Shown in pieces: positions 8,306 through 16,884 of a DNA stretch of 32,718 nt. The stretch's first letter is position 1, and the number at the start of each line of letters is the position of its first letter. A model generated the notes under the pieces. That model saw only the letters and a program-made list of their open reading frames with translations. It ran no database searches and was not told the DNA's origin. The position numbers and the translations under genes are program-made. Source of the DNA: CAVDHB01 sp963608705 (GTDB lineage: Bacteria; Bacteroidota; Bacteroidia; Bacteroidales; Bacteroidaceae); assembly GCA_963608705.1 (NCBI GenBank), contig CAVDHB010000055.1, positions 1 to 32,718 on the forward strand, read 5' to 3'.

Positions 8306-9007
8306 TCAAGCCCTCTCTTGCAACCACTTCAGCGCATCCACTCCTGAAGGACAGACTTCCAGTTTATGTGAGACGAAAAGAACTCGCTGGGCGTTCTGCA
8401 CCACCTCGTTCAAATTGTGATTAACTAAGAAGATGGAACTCCGCAGGCTTAATTCCTCCAGCAACTCATAGATACGATATTCAAACTTACGATCTACGTA
8501 GGTATTGGGTTCATCTAAAATAAGCAAGTCGGGATTGGAGATGACCGCTCTGGCAAAGAAAGCACGTTGTTGCTGGCCTCCGCTCAACATTCCGACAGGA
8601 TGATTCCGCAGATTCGTCAGCCCTGTTTTCTCCAAAAGCCTGTCTACTCTCTCGTGTTGAGCCACCGTGAAACGCTGCCACAGTTTCTTCTCTCCTTCCA
8701 AGCCGGAAAGCACTACTTCCCGGACTGAGATGGGAAACTGTGCGTCAATCTTGTTTCGTTGAGGCAGGTAGCCAATCTTGATTCTCGGCACTTCGTTTCC
8801 GTCTTTGAAGAACCGAATGGTTCCTTTACGCAGCTTCTCCAAACCTAAGATAGCCTTCACCAAGGTAGACTTACCACCCCCGTTAGGCCCCGTGACTCCC
8901 AAGAACTCCCGTTCATGTATTGTCAGACTAATATCATGGAATACAGGACGAAGAGGGTCGTATGCAATGGTCGCATGACTGATTTCCACTAATGGATTCT
9001 GTGTCAT
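8306..9007 (-). CDS. Metal-type ABC transporter ATP-binding protein (ZnuC-like)
   Basis: A 233-aa single nucleotide-binding domain. Walker A is GPNGGGKST (40-48), the Q-loop Gln is near 83, the signature is LSGGQQQR (141-148), Walker B is LLILDEP (161-167, catalytic Glu166) and the H-loop is His197. It best resembles ATPases of Zn/Mn (ZnuC/MntB-type) importers. It starts 13 bp after the ZnuA-like lipoprotein gene, so the two belong together. The integral membrane permease these proteins need is not encoded next to them or anywhere else in this window. Confidence 0.88.
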   Translation of the reverse strand: MTQNPLVEISHATIAYDPLRPVFHDISLTIHEREFLGVTGPNGGGKSTLVKAILGLEKLRKGTIRFFKDGNEVPRIKIGYLPQRNKIDAQFPISVREVVLSGLEGEKKLWQRFTVAQHERVDRLLEKTGLTNLRNHPVGMLSGGQQQRAFFARAVISNPDLLILDEPNTYVDRKFEYRIYELLEELSLRSSIFLVNHNLNEVVQNAQRVLFVSHKLEVCPSGVDALKWLQERA

Positions 9008-9020
9008 ATCTTTTCTTGTC

Positions 9021-9851
9021 TTAATGCGTGAAAGACTGAACTACAGCCCGCAAGGTTTCTTCCCATTGATAGGACAAAGGGTCGAACACCACGGTGCGCA
9101 CTTTCAACTGCGCCGCTATAAGCTGTGTGTTCTTTGTATCGAACTGCTGTTGAAGAAGGATAAGACGCACGTTCTTTCGCCGGCATTCCTCTATGGTGGC
9201 ACGGACGGAAGAAGGTGTGGGTTCTTTATCTTCCTTCTCTATGGCGATTTGCTCCAAGCCGTAATCTTTGGCGAAATACGTCAACGTAGGATGGTATATC
9301 AAAAAAGAACGGTTAGAAAGGTTTTTCAACCGCTTGCGGAAATCCTTGTCCAACGCATCCAGCCGTTGCAACAATTTCAAGGTACGTTCCTTATAATAGG
9401 TCTCATTTTGCGGGTCTTCTTTGCACAGGACATCCGACACCGTTTTCGCCATCTTCCGCATATTCACCACTGAAGTCCAAATATGCGGGTCTTCATATTG
9501 TCCTTTTGTATGAGAAAGAATCCCTTCCGACAAGTCATAAATCTTCAAATGGGGTGCATTCTGCCGGATACGCCCCATCCACAATTGCTCAAAGCCAATG
9601 TTCCCGATACGGAAATACAGCTCACCCTTACCCAATTCCACCATTTGCCGAGGTGTGGGTTCGTAAATCTCAGGATTACTGCCTACCGGCACCAAGGTAT
9701 TCACCTTATACTTGTCGCCCGCAATGGCTTCCACCAAATAACGTTCCGGTTCGATAGTCACATTAATGACACGTTCTTGCGATGTGGATGCTTTGCGGCA
9801 AGACCAACAAAGCAACCCTATGCATAATAAAAGGGCTATCTTCTGGCACAT
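9021..9851 (-). CDS. ZnuA-like metal-binding lipoprotein
   Basis: A cluster A-1 type substrate-binding protein, 276 aa from the ATG at 9851. That start immediately follows the stop of the upstream gene and gives a short signal with a lipobox ending at Cys18 (LLCWSC). A longer reading from 9890 would bury this signal. The metal-site positions are Glu61 (NPEIYEPTP), His123 (DPHIW), His187 (YHPTL) and Asp257 (FDPL). Classical ZnuA/TroA proteins have His at the first position, so Glu61 is a substitution that may shift metal preference. The His-rich loop of many ZnuA proteins is absent. It would capture Zn, Mn or Fe in the periplasm for the ABC ATPase downstream. Confidence 0.85.
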   Translation of the reverse strand: MCQKIALLLCIGLLCWSCRKASTSQERVINVTIEPERYLVEAIAGDKYKVNTLVPVGSNPEIYEPTPRQMVELGKGELYFRIGNIGFEQLWMGRIRQNAPHLKIYDLSEGILSHTKGQYEDPHIWTSVVNMRKMAKTVSDVLCKEDPQNETYYKERTLKLLQRLDALDKDFRKRLKNLSNRSFLIYHPTLTYFAKDYGLEQIAIEKEDKEPTPSSVRATIEECRRKNVRLILLQQQFDTKNTQLIAAQLKVRTVVFDPLSYQWEETLRAVVQSFTH

Positions 9852-9852
9852 A

Positions 9853-10329
9853 TCAGTGGAAATATTGGAAAATGAGTTCAAAAATGCCATTGTAAATGAG
9901 AAGCATCCCTATGTAGCGCACAAGCTTTCCGAGAAAAGTGGAGAATGCAGTGATATACACATTGGACTTCAAAATGCCCAACGCTACCGCAATGGCACTT
10001 CCCACCAGTGGCAACACACAGAAGAACCCCATCCAGGCACCTCGTCCACGTACTATCCACTGGGCCTGTATCATCCTGCGATGCGATATATGACAGACAC
10101 GCTCTATCCACGGTACACTGCAACGTGTGCCAAGCCAATAGTTGAACATACTGCCCAGGGTGTTTCCCACCGTTCCCCAAATGACAATCTCCACCTGGTT
10201 CAATCCAAGCGAGATAAGTCCTAACATCACAGGTTCAGACGCAAAGGGGAAGAAACTGCCCGCAATAAAGGCGGCTATGAACATCCCAATATATCCATAG
10301 CTCAGAAGGAACTCAATGAAGGTATCCAT
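9853..10329 (-). CDS. DedA/YqaA-like membrane protein (VTT domain)
   Basis: A 158-aa integral membrane protein with 4-5 hydrophobic segments and the small-protein architecture of the YqaA branch of the DedA/SNARE-associated superfamily. Recognisable features are the re-entrant-type segment FFPFASEPVMLG and the WGTVGNTLGSMFNYWLG stretch, where DedA proteins carry a G-x-x-x-G-rich motif. Family members act in membrane homeostasis and lipid-carrier recycling, but the role here cannot be assigned. Its start lies inside the end of the upstream gene (28 bp overlap), and its stop is 1 bp before the ATG of the ZnuA-like gene, so it is firmly within the operon. Confidence 0.8.
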   Translation of the reverse strand: MDTFIEFLLSYGYIGMFIAAFIAGSFFPFASEPVMLGLISLGLNQVEIVIWGTVGNTLGSMFNYWLGTRCSVPWIERVCHISHRRMIQAQWIVRGRGAWMGFFCVLPLVGSAIAVALGILKSNVYITAFSTFLGKLVRYIGMLLIYNGIFELIFQYFH

Positions 10330-11309
10330 AAATTATAAATTGTCAACATAAACAAGGACACGCAACAAAGTATAAATACAATGTTCGTGATACGGGTATG
10401 TGTCAGCGCAAAGAAATGGGCGATAAGCGGACTGCTGTTCATCAGAAGGAAGAAGATGAGCGTGTTGAAATACTGCGGAAAGACAGCAAGCATCGCCACG
10501 TACACAAACTCCATCATGATGAAAAAGTAGAACACCATACGTACCCGGATTTTATCTTGGAAGTTGTTTCGCCAATAATGAACGACACCAATCATTCCCC
10601 AGACTAACACAAAGAAGAAAGACGCAATCTGATGCTCATTCAACACAGAATAATCCGGCAAACTGACACTGATGAGATAAGTGTAGATATGCTGGAAAAC
10701 TTCCAGCTCTCCTTGATAATACGCCCAGGCGAACAAGCCCCAGAAAGGAAGCAACAAACCCAAAAGCCCCGCAAACAGGGAACGGAATGTGAGGGAACGG
10801 AAGAAAAGTCCCATGCCTAAATAATAGAACGGGACAAGGTAAAGTATCTGACTAAAGAAGATACTCGCCGTACCCAGGAAGATAAACGAGAAGAAGATGA
10901 ACCCCTCAGGGCGTATCCGCTGGTAAGACCACAACAAGATATGATAACTGCACAAAAGGCAAATGATGATGAACTGTCCTCGCTGAAAAGGATGCAAGAA
11001 CGTCATGGCACTTAGGAACAGTATATAAAAGGTAGTGGTCAATCGGGTACGGACGCGTATCAACGCATTGGCGTTGTTCAACTCCACCAACAAATATCCT
11101 GCGATGAAACTGCATACCAAACCAAGTAAAGAATCCGTAAGATATCCACTGACAGACTCATGCAACTGAGTCCAGTAGGGATTCTCCTCCACTTGAAACG
11201 AATAGGCGACACCGCCAGCCAGCCAAATTAACACCATGAGCAAAGCGGCTATGGGCAGCGTGAAGCTGCTCATGGCCACTTTGTACTGGAATCTCTTTTC
11301 TCGATACAT
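10302..11309 (-). CDS. Polytopic membrane protein of unknown function
   Basis: A 335-aa protein with about 8-10 predicted transmembrane stretches and a short basic N-terminus (MYREKRFQYK). No transporter or enzyme signature could be recognised. In particular it lacks the features expected of an ABC-3 (ZnuB-type) permease. It sits 20 bp downstream of purD and overlaps the DedA-like gene by 28 bp. It resembles uncharacterised Bacteroidales membrane proteins with possible roles in the envelope, but that is only an impression from composition and context. Confidence 0.72.
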   Translation of the reverse strand: MYREKRFQYKVAMSSFTLPIAALLMVLIWLAGGVAYSFQVEENPYWTQLHESVSGYLTDSLLGLVCSFIAGYLLVELNNANALIRVRTRLTTTFYILFLSAMTFLHPFQRGQFIIICLLCSYHILLWSYQRIRPEGFIFFSFIFLGTASIFFSQILYLVPFYYLGMGLFFRSLTFRSLFAGLLGLLLPFWGLFAWAYYQGELEVFQHIYTYLISVSLPDYSVLNEHQIASFFFVLVWGMIGVVHYWRNNFQDKIRVRMVFYFFIMMEFVYVAMLAVFPQYFNTLIFFLLMNSSPLIAHFFALTHTRITNIVFILCCVSLFMLTIYNLWIPSLSSF

Positions 11310-11329
11310 TCCGTGTTTTCCTCCTTATA

Positions 11330-12601
11330 TTATAAGTCGGCACCGATGTCGGAGCGGCAGTATTTCTTTTCAAATTGAATTTTGCCTGCCTCCCTGAAGG
11401 AACGAGCCAATGCCTCGTCTTTATCCTTTCCGTAGGAACTGACAGAGATGACACGTCCACCATCTGTCACAATCTGACCATCCTTCAATTTTGTGCCGGA
11501 ATGGAACACGATGCTTTCTTTGTCCACCTCATCAATGCCTGTGATTGGGAAGCCTTTCTCATATTTCTGCGGGTATCCCCCAGACACCAACATTACATTC
11601 ACAGCCGAACGAGGGTCAAACTCTATGGCACGTTTGTCCAAGTCATGCTGTGCCACGCCTTCCAACAAGTCCACCAAGTCACTCTTGATACGAAGCATGA
11701 CGGACTCTGTCTCTGGATCCCCCATACGGCAGTTGTACTCAATGACTTTCGGTTCACCGTCCACATTTATCAGTCCGAAGAAGATAAAGCCCTTATAGTC
11801 CAGCCCCTCTTCTTTCAGCCCTTCCACCGTGGGATGGATGATGCGGTCTTCCACCTTTTTCATCCACTCTTTCGTAGCGAAAGGCACAGGAGACACACTA
11901 CCCATACCACCCGTATTCAAGCCCGTATCATGTTCGCCGATACGTTTATAGTCCTTCGCTTCGGGCAGAATCTTATAATGGTCGCCGTCTGTCAGCACAA
12001 ACACCGAGCATTCAATACCTTTCATGAATTCCTCAATCACCACTTTAGCAGAGGCGTTGCCAAACATACCGCCCAGCATATCCCTTAATTCCTTCTCCGC
12101 TTCTTCCAGTGTAGGCACAATCAGCACACCTTTTCCCGCACACAGTCCGTCCGCTTTCAGCACAAAGGGAGGTTGCAGCGTCTTCAAGAAAGTGATTCCT
12201 TCTTCAAGTGATGTGCCGTCAAATGTTTTGTAAGCGGCGGTAGGAATATGATGCCGTTGCATGAAAGCCTTGGCAAAATCTTTACTGCCTTCCAGCTCTG
12301 CTCCCGCCTTGGACGGGCCAATCACCGGGACAGAAGCCAGTTTCGTGTCAGCCTTGAAATAATCATAGATACCTTCCACCAAAGGAACCTCGGGGCCTAC
12401 CACCACCATGTCCACCTTGTGGTCAAGCACAAACTGTCTGATTTTCTCGAAGTCGCTCACTCCGATATTCACATTCTCGCCCACATTCAGTGTGCCGGCA
12501 TTACCCGGTGCGATATACAGTTTCTCTATTTTAGGGCTTTGGGCGATTTTCCACGCCAAAGCGTGTTCACGTCCGCCATTTCCAATTAATAACAGTTTCA
12601 T
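11330..12601 (-). CDS. purD: Phosphoribosylamine-glycine ligase (GAR synthetase)
   Basis: A 423-aa protein of normal PurD length. It starts with the family signature LLIGNGGREHALAWK (3-17), then GPEVPLVEG, the ATP-grasp region (VLKADGLCAGKGV) and the metal/ATP-binding YNCRMGDPETE motif near residue 290. It catalyses the second step of de novo purine synthesis, joining glycine to 5-phosphoribosylamine with ATP in the cytoplasm. It begins 17 bp after the stop of the restriction endonuclease gene, which separates it from the upstream S9 peptidase gene. No promoter was identified in that small gap, so it may depend on read-through from the R-M genes or the upstream operon promoter. Confidence 0.96.
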   Translation of the reverse strand: MKLLLIGNGGREHALAWKIAQSPKIEKLYIAPGNAGTLNVGENVNIGVSDFEKIRQFVLDHKVDMVVVGPEVPLVEGIYDYFKADTKLASVPVIGPSKAGAELEGSKDFAKAFMQRHHIPTAAYKTFDGTSLEEGITFLKTLQPPFVLKADGLCAGKGVLIVPTLEEAEKELRDMLGGMFGNASAKVVIEEFMKGIECSVFVLTDGDHYKILPEAKDYKRIGEHDTGLNTGGMGSVSPVPFATKEWMKKVEDRIIHPTVEGLKEEGLDYKGFIFFGLINVDGEPKVIEYNCRMGDPETESVMLRIKSDLVDLLEGVAQHDLDKRAIEFDPRSAVNVMLVSGGYPQKYEKGFPITGIDEVDKESIVFHSGTKLKDGQIVTDGGRVISVSSYGKDKDEALARSFREAGKIQFEKKYCRSDIGADL

Positions 12602-12618
12602 ATTATATTCTTTTTATT

Positions 12619-13473
12619 TTATTCTGATATTGAAGGCAACCACGCTTCGTTGAACCATTGGCGTTGAGTCGTCCATTGTTTAGCCGCCGACATGGCATGC
12701 CTTTTGAATTCTTCCATATTCACATCCACATGAAATATACGTCCTTCAGTTTTCTCCTCTGTAAACACATACATTCCATGCCACCCGTTGACAGGATGCT
12801 CCTTACTACCTCCGTTCACCATACTGATAAACTTTGGAAGCTTAAGAAAATCACCATCTAGTACTACCGCCACACTCCAAAAGAAAGACTGCATGGCATG
12901 AAGAGAGGGTTCTCTGTCTCGTGTCACCCTGTCCCGAATACTTGTTTTGCATTGAATACAGCCAAAGCAGTATGTCTTCTCCTTCACACAGACTGTAGCG
13001 TATAAATCGAAGACATCTCCTTTAATCTGTTCTTTCAACCAGCTTATATCCCGTGGCTCATTCGCAATCTCACCTGCTTTTATCATCGTATTCAAATCTC
13101 TTTGCAGCAAAATCCGAATCTGAGTATCATTCAAAGCCTCATTTGCAAGCATCTTCACCATCTCTTCGAAAGCGTGCCCACTTGATTTCTTCCAGCTTTG
13201 ATCTGCACTGATGACATTTCTTATGATTTGAGCATCATCTATACCACTCTTTCTATGCACATGAATCTCATAAATTGTCTTCCAAATCTCAGCCGCATCA
13301 ATGGAAGGGTAATTCTTCAATCCCTGCACGATGGAACACTTGATTGCTTCCTTTTGAGCCAATCGCTCCCTTTCCTCCTCTTTACAAGCTTTAGAGGAAG
13401 CAGACACCTTTTCCATCATATCGAAAAAAGTCCGATTATAGATTTCCTTGCAGAATATCTTCAATTCTTTCAT
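12619..13473 (-). CDS. Type II restriction endonuclease, PD-(D/E)XK fold, possibly BsaWI-like
   Basis: A 284-aa protein encoded directly downstream of a cytosine-C5 methyltransferase, with a 4 bp ATGA overlap. A nuclease core is visible: SGHAFEE (98-104, helix Glu), GDVFDLY (152-158, metal Asp153 or Asp156) and IQCKTSIRDR (173-182, catalytic Lys176 in a Q-x-K arrangement). The Arg-Asp-Arg of SIRDRVTRDR resembles the (K/R)-(D/E)-R element that CCGG/CCNGG-recognising endonucleases use to read the C-G pairs. Restriction activity is inferred from fold motifs plus partner. The CCGG-type target is a weaker inference. The reading frame is intact, so it is likely functional. Confidence 0.78.
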   Translation of the reverse strand: MKELKIFCKEIYNRTFFDMMEKVSASSKACKEEERERLAQKEAIKCSIVQGLKNYPSIDAAEIWKTIYEIHVHRKSGIDDAQIIRNVISADQSWKKSSGHAFEEMVKMLANEALNDTQIRILLQRDLNTMIKAGEIANEPRDISWLKEQIKGDVFDLYATVCVKEKTYCFGCIQCKTSIRDRVTRDREPSLHAMQSFFWSVAVVLDGDFLKLPKFISMVNGGSKEHPVNGWHGMYVFTEEKTEGRIFHVDVNMEEFKRHAMSAAKQWTTQRQWFNEAWLPSISE

Positions 13474-14663
13474 CGTTCATTCCTTTCTAATATGTGAATA
13501 ATTTCCCTCCCCCACGCATACGCTAAAAGAGGTGGTACAGCATCCCCTATTTGTTCATATTTATCTTGCACCGTCCGATCTATATGAGGTACGATATAAG
13601 GACCTCCCACAAAATTGTATGAATCAGGAAAAGATTGCAGTCTGGCGCATTCACGCACCGTAAGCGCTCGGTCGTAATAAGGATGCACAAACTCATCCAA
13701 ACAATGACTGGTCACAGTAGGAGATGCCTCGTCTGGCACAAGCCGGTAATTTCGCTTGATAAACATCTTCTTAGGAAGAACTCTTTCTTGCTGTAACCGT
13801 ACCCTGTCTGCACCTTGATAACGGTCAAAAAGCGTTTTCAAGCTTTCCCCCTGTTTCAAAAGCCCGAAGCGTTTCAAGGTACAAGCCCTATGCTTCATGG
13901 GCATCTGATTCGTGAGTACCTGATTTATACCTTTTCCCCCTCTCCTCCAAAATGCGTCATCTCTCATGAGACGTTCATATTCCGAACTCTCTTCAGTATA
14001 AGCCGTAGCCTCCACTCCGCTATTCGCTTCCACATCCGGCAATCCAGCCAAGGCATCAGATACAGTCGTTATACGTTGACAAGAAGGAGAAGGTGTAGAA
14101 AGCCACCAATCATCATGACGTGCAGCCAGAATAAAGAATCGCTTCCTTTTCTGCGGCACACCAAACTTGTCCGCTTCCAAGATTACTTGCACGTAATTAC
14201 CATAGCCAGCCTCTTTCAATTCCTTCTTTAGCATCGAAATGACTAACGTGGAAGAATCTTTATGAATCTTCTTACTGGTAATTGCGGGTACATTCTCAAA
14301 AAGAAGCAACTTTGCTTTGCTGATTTTCGCAATACGAATCCCCTCACGATACAACACCTGTCTTTCATCATAGAAAGAACGTGAAGAATTCCCCGCCGTA
14401 GAGAATGTCTCACACGGCATACCCGAAGTCACAATGTCCACTCCATCCTCTGGTATATACGGCAAGATTTGTGCTGCTTCCACCTTCCTTATATCCGAGT
14501 TTATCACATGGACTTCAGGATGGTTCGCAGAATATGTATCACAACAGCTTTTAATGTATTCTATTGCGACAAGAGTATCTATGCCACTGGCATGAAGCCC
14601 TGTACATATTCCGCCTGGACCAGCGAAACAATCTATATGCGTATATCTTCTCTGAGTGTTCAT
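13470..14663 (-). CDS. DNA (cytosine-5)-methyltransferase of a type II R-M system
   Basis: A 397-aa protein with the ordered 5mC methyltransferase motifs: I DCFAGPGG (11-18, SAM binding), IV GMPCETFS with nucleophile Cys84, VI ENV (121-123), VIII QKRKRFF (169-175), a variable target-recognition region (about 190-330), IX RECARLQSFPD and X QIGDAVPP. It transfers a methyl group to C5 of cytosine in a specific site and so protects the host from the nuclease encoded immediately after it. Motif IV reads PCETFS rather than the commoner PCQxFS. The gene starts 13 bp after the S9 peptidase stop, in the same direction. No separate controller (C) gene or vsr-like nickase gene is present. Confidence 0.95.
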   Translation of the reverse strand: MNTQRRYTHIDCFAGPGGICTGLHASGIDTLVAIEYIKSCCDTYSANHPEVHVINSDIRKVEAAQILPYIPEDGVDIVTSGMPCETFSTAGNSSRSFYDERQVLYREGIRIAKISKAKLLLFENVPAITSKKIHKDSSTLVISMLKKELKEAGYGNYVQVILEADKFGVPQKRKRFFILAARHDDWWLSTPSPSCQRITTVSDALAGLPDVEANSGVEATAYTEESSEYERLMRDDAFWRRGGKGINQVLTNQMPMKHRACTLKRFGLLKQGESLKTLFDRYQGADRVRLQQERVLPKKMFIKRNYRLVPDEASPTVTSHCLDEFVHPYYDRALTVRECARLQSFPDSYNFVGGPYIVPHIDRTVQDKYEQIGDAVPPLLAYAWGREIIHILERNER

Positions 14664-14676
14664 CTATGGTCATTCC

Positions 14677-16884
14677 TTATTTTAAGAAATCCTCGAAGTA
14701 TTGGGTTATCTTCTGATGCAAATGAATCTGGTCTCGGCCAAACATGTTATGTTCGTCACCAGGATAAGTGAAGAGATCGGGCTGTGTACCAGCGTTTATG
14801 CAGGCACGAATGAACGACAAAGAGTGCTGCGGTACACAAGTCTTGTCATTGCCCCCATATATAATAAGGAGTCGTCCTTTCAAGTTCCCGGCTTTCAAAT
14901 TCAGATTGCTGCCTTTGTATCCCTCCGGGTTCGTCTGCGGCGTGTCCATATAACGCTCACCATACATCACCTCGTAATACTTCCAGTCAATCACCGGACC
15001 TCCAGCTACCGCAGCCTTGAATGTACCTGGATAGGTAAGCATCAAATTGGTGGTCATAAAGCCACCGAAACTCCATCCATGTACCCCCATACGGTTTGCA
15101 TCCACATAAGGAAGGGATTTCAAGTACTCCACTCCCTTCATCTGGTCTTTCATCTCCTCCACACCAAGATGACGGAAAGTGGCGTTCTCAAAGTCCAAGC
15201 CACGGTTCTCACTTCCTCTGTTGTCAAGCGAGAACATGATATATCCCTTGGATGCCATCAACACATCCCATGAACGAGCCATATAGTGCCAACGTGCGTC
15301 CACATTGTGCGCATGAGGACCGCCATATACATATACGATGGTCGGATATTTCTTATTCGCGTCAAAATGAGGCGGCAACGTCAGACGGTAATACAAGTCC
15401 GTCTTTCCGTCAGCGGCCTTCAGTGTTCCTGTTTTGAAAGTCGGCACATTATAATCTGCCCAGGTATCTTTCGCCGTCAGCAGATTCAAAGGTTTTCCGC
15501 TGTTGTTCCGAAGAATGTTCACACTGCGGGGTACATCTGGGGCAGCATACCAATCAGCAGTATAAATACCCCGGTCTTGCGACACAATTACGCTATGCAC
15601 ACCCTTTGCGGAACCTAACAGCGTCCTTTTTCCCGTCTCTGTATTCACAGCGAACACATTGGACTGCAAGGGACTTTTCTCTGTGCTGCGTATAATGACA
15701 GATTTTGTAGCCTTGTCAAATCCAGCTACTTCCTGCACCTCCCAGTTTCCGCTGGTAAGTTGTTTACACGGTATATAAGCCTTGTAGGTAGATTCACCCA
15801 CTGTTTCTTCCTCTCCACCACGAAGTTGTTTCTTCACATTGAACAAATAAAGATGGTTGTAACCGTCTCGCCGTGTCTGGTAAATGGCCACGGACGGATT
15901 CCACGGCAGGAACATCAACGGATGCATGGGTTCCACATATTTAGGATGACTCTCCTCGTAGAGCAACGCCTCCTTGGCACCTGTCTCCGCATTATACGCC
16001 ACCAACTGAGCATGGTTCTGATCCCGGTTCAGTTCTATCACATAGACGGTTTTCTCATCTGGCGACCAGCTGATATTGGTAAAATAACGGTCTGTCGGGT
16101 CACCCATCTGCAAGTAAACAGTTTTGTCTGTCTTGGGATTGAAGATACCCACAGTCACCTTATGACTGGTCTCGCCTGCCATTGGATATTTATCTGGCAC
16201 ATACGTAGCTATACGAGTTGAGATGTCTACCTGAGGATAGTCTGCCACCATGGACTGATCCATGCGGTAAAAAGCCAGTTTGCTTCCTTTCGGACTCCAG
16301 AATGTACCTTTCATGATACCAAACTCATTCCGATGCACGCTTTGTCCGTAGACTAATTCCCGTGAACCGTCCTTGGAAACTTGATGCGTCTTTCCGTCCG
16401 CAGTGGTCACATACAGATTATCATTCTGCACGAAAGCCAGACTGCGGGAATCCTTTTGGAAGTCATCCGCAGAAGAACCCTTCTGACGAGCAATCTTCCA
16501 CTCCACATGTTGTTTCTTCCAGTCAGTCAACACATAATATTCCGGCGTGACCGCCAAAACCCATGTCTTACCCGCATAAGGGAACTGTAACGAAGCCGCA
16601 CTTTTCACGCTCCCTGCATTGGCCGCTTCGAGCGCTTTATTCAACGCATCAGTGGAAAAGAGCAACGTCTTATGTCCGTTCTGTGGATTCACAACGGAAA
16701 GATTCTTTCCGTCTATCTCCACAGGCTGGTCTCCCCACCATGTCATTTTCATGTTCTCAGGTTGCAGGTTCTTGTAGTTCGTTCCCGCATAGAAGAGGTC
16801 TTCAAACGTAAAGTCCTTTTTTTGTGCCATTGCGTCCATAAAGCAAAGCGACAAAACGAATCCCAGTATAAATAGTTTCTTCAT
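14677..16884 (-). CDS. S9 family prolyl oligopeptidase (dipeptidyl peptidase IV-like)
   Basis: A 735-aa secreted protein with a signal peptide (about 1-20, ending DAMA). An N-terminal beta-propeller (DPPIV N-terminal domain, roughly 40-480) precedes a C-terminal alpha/beta-hydrolase domain. The catalytic triad is Ser605 in GWSFGG, Asp680 in YGGNDKT and His712 in DEHNM. The size and layout match bacterial DPP IV, which removes X-Pro dipeptides from peptide N-termini in the periplasm. The start overlaps the end of the RlmL-like gene by 4 bp (ATGA). Downstream it abuts the R-M pair. Exact peptide specificity cannot be proven from sequence. Confidence 0.92.
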   Translation of the reverse strand: MKKLFILGFVLSLCFMDAMAQKKDFTFEDLFYAGTNYKNLQPENMKMTWWGDQPVEIDGKNLSVVNPQNGHKTLLFSTDALNKALEAANAGSVKSAASLQFPYAGKTWVLAVTPEYYVLTDWKKQHVEWKIARQKGSSADDFQKDSRSLAFVQNDNLYVTTADGKTHQVSKDGSRELVYGQSVHRNEFGIMKGTFWSPKGSKLAFYRMDQSMVADYPQVDISTRIATYVPDKYPMAGETSHKVTVGIFNPKTDKTVYLQMGDPTDRYFTNISWSPDEKTVYVIELNRDQNHAQLVAYNAETGAKEALLYEESHPKYVEPMHPLMFLPWNPSVAIYQTRRDGYNHLYLFNVKKQLRGGEEETVGESTYKAYIPCKQLTSGNWEVQEVAGFDKATKSVIIRSTEKSPLQSNVFAVNTETGKRTLLGSAKGVHSVIVSQDRGIYTADWYAAPDVPRSVNILRNNSGKPLNLLTAKDTWADYNVPTFKTGTLKAADGKTDLYYRLTLPPHFDANKKYPTIVYVYGGPHAHNVDARWHYMARSWDVLMASKGYIMFSLDNRGSENRGLDFENATFRHLGVEEMKDQMKGVEYLKSLPYVDANRMGVHGWSFGGFMTTNLMLTYPGTFKAAVAGGPVIDWKYYEVMYGERYMDTPQTNPEGYKGSNLNLKAGNLKGRLLIIYGGNDKTCVPQHSLSFIRACINAGTQPDLFTYPGDEHNMFGRDQIHLHQKITQYFEDFLK

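Noticed and set aside
10302..11309. The 335-aa membrane protein as the missing ZnuB-type permease
   Set aside because: It is polytopic and nearby, but I see no ABC-3 permease signature, it is not adjacent to the binding protein, and it looks more like an uncharacterised envelope protein; a profile search would settle it.
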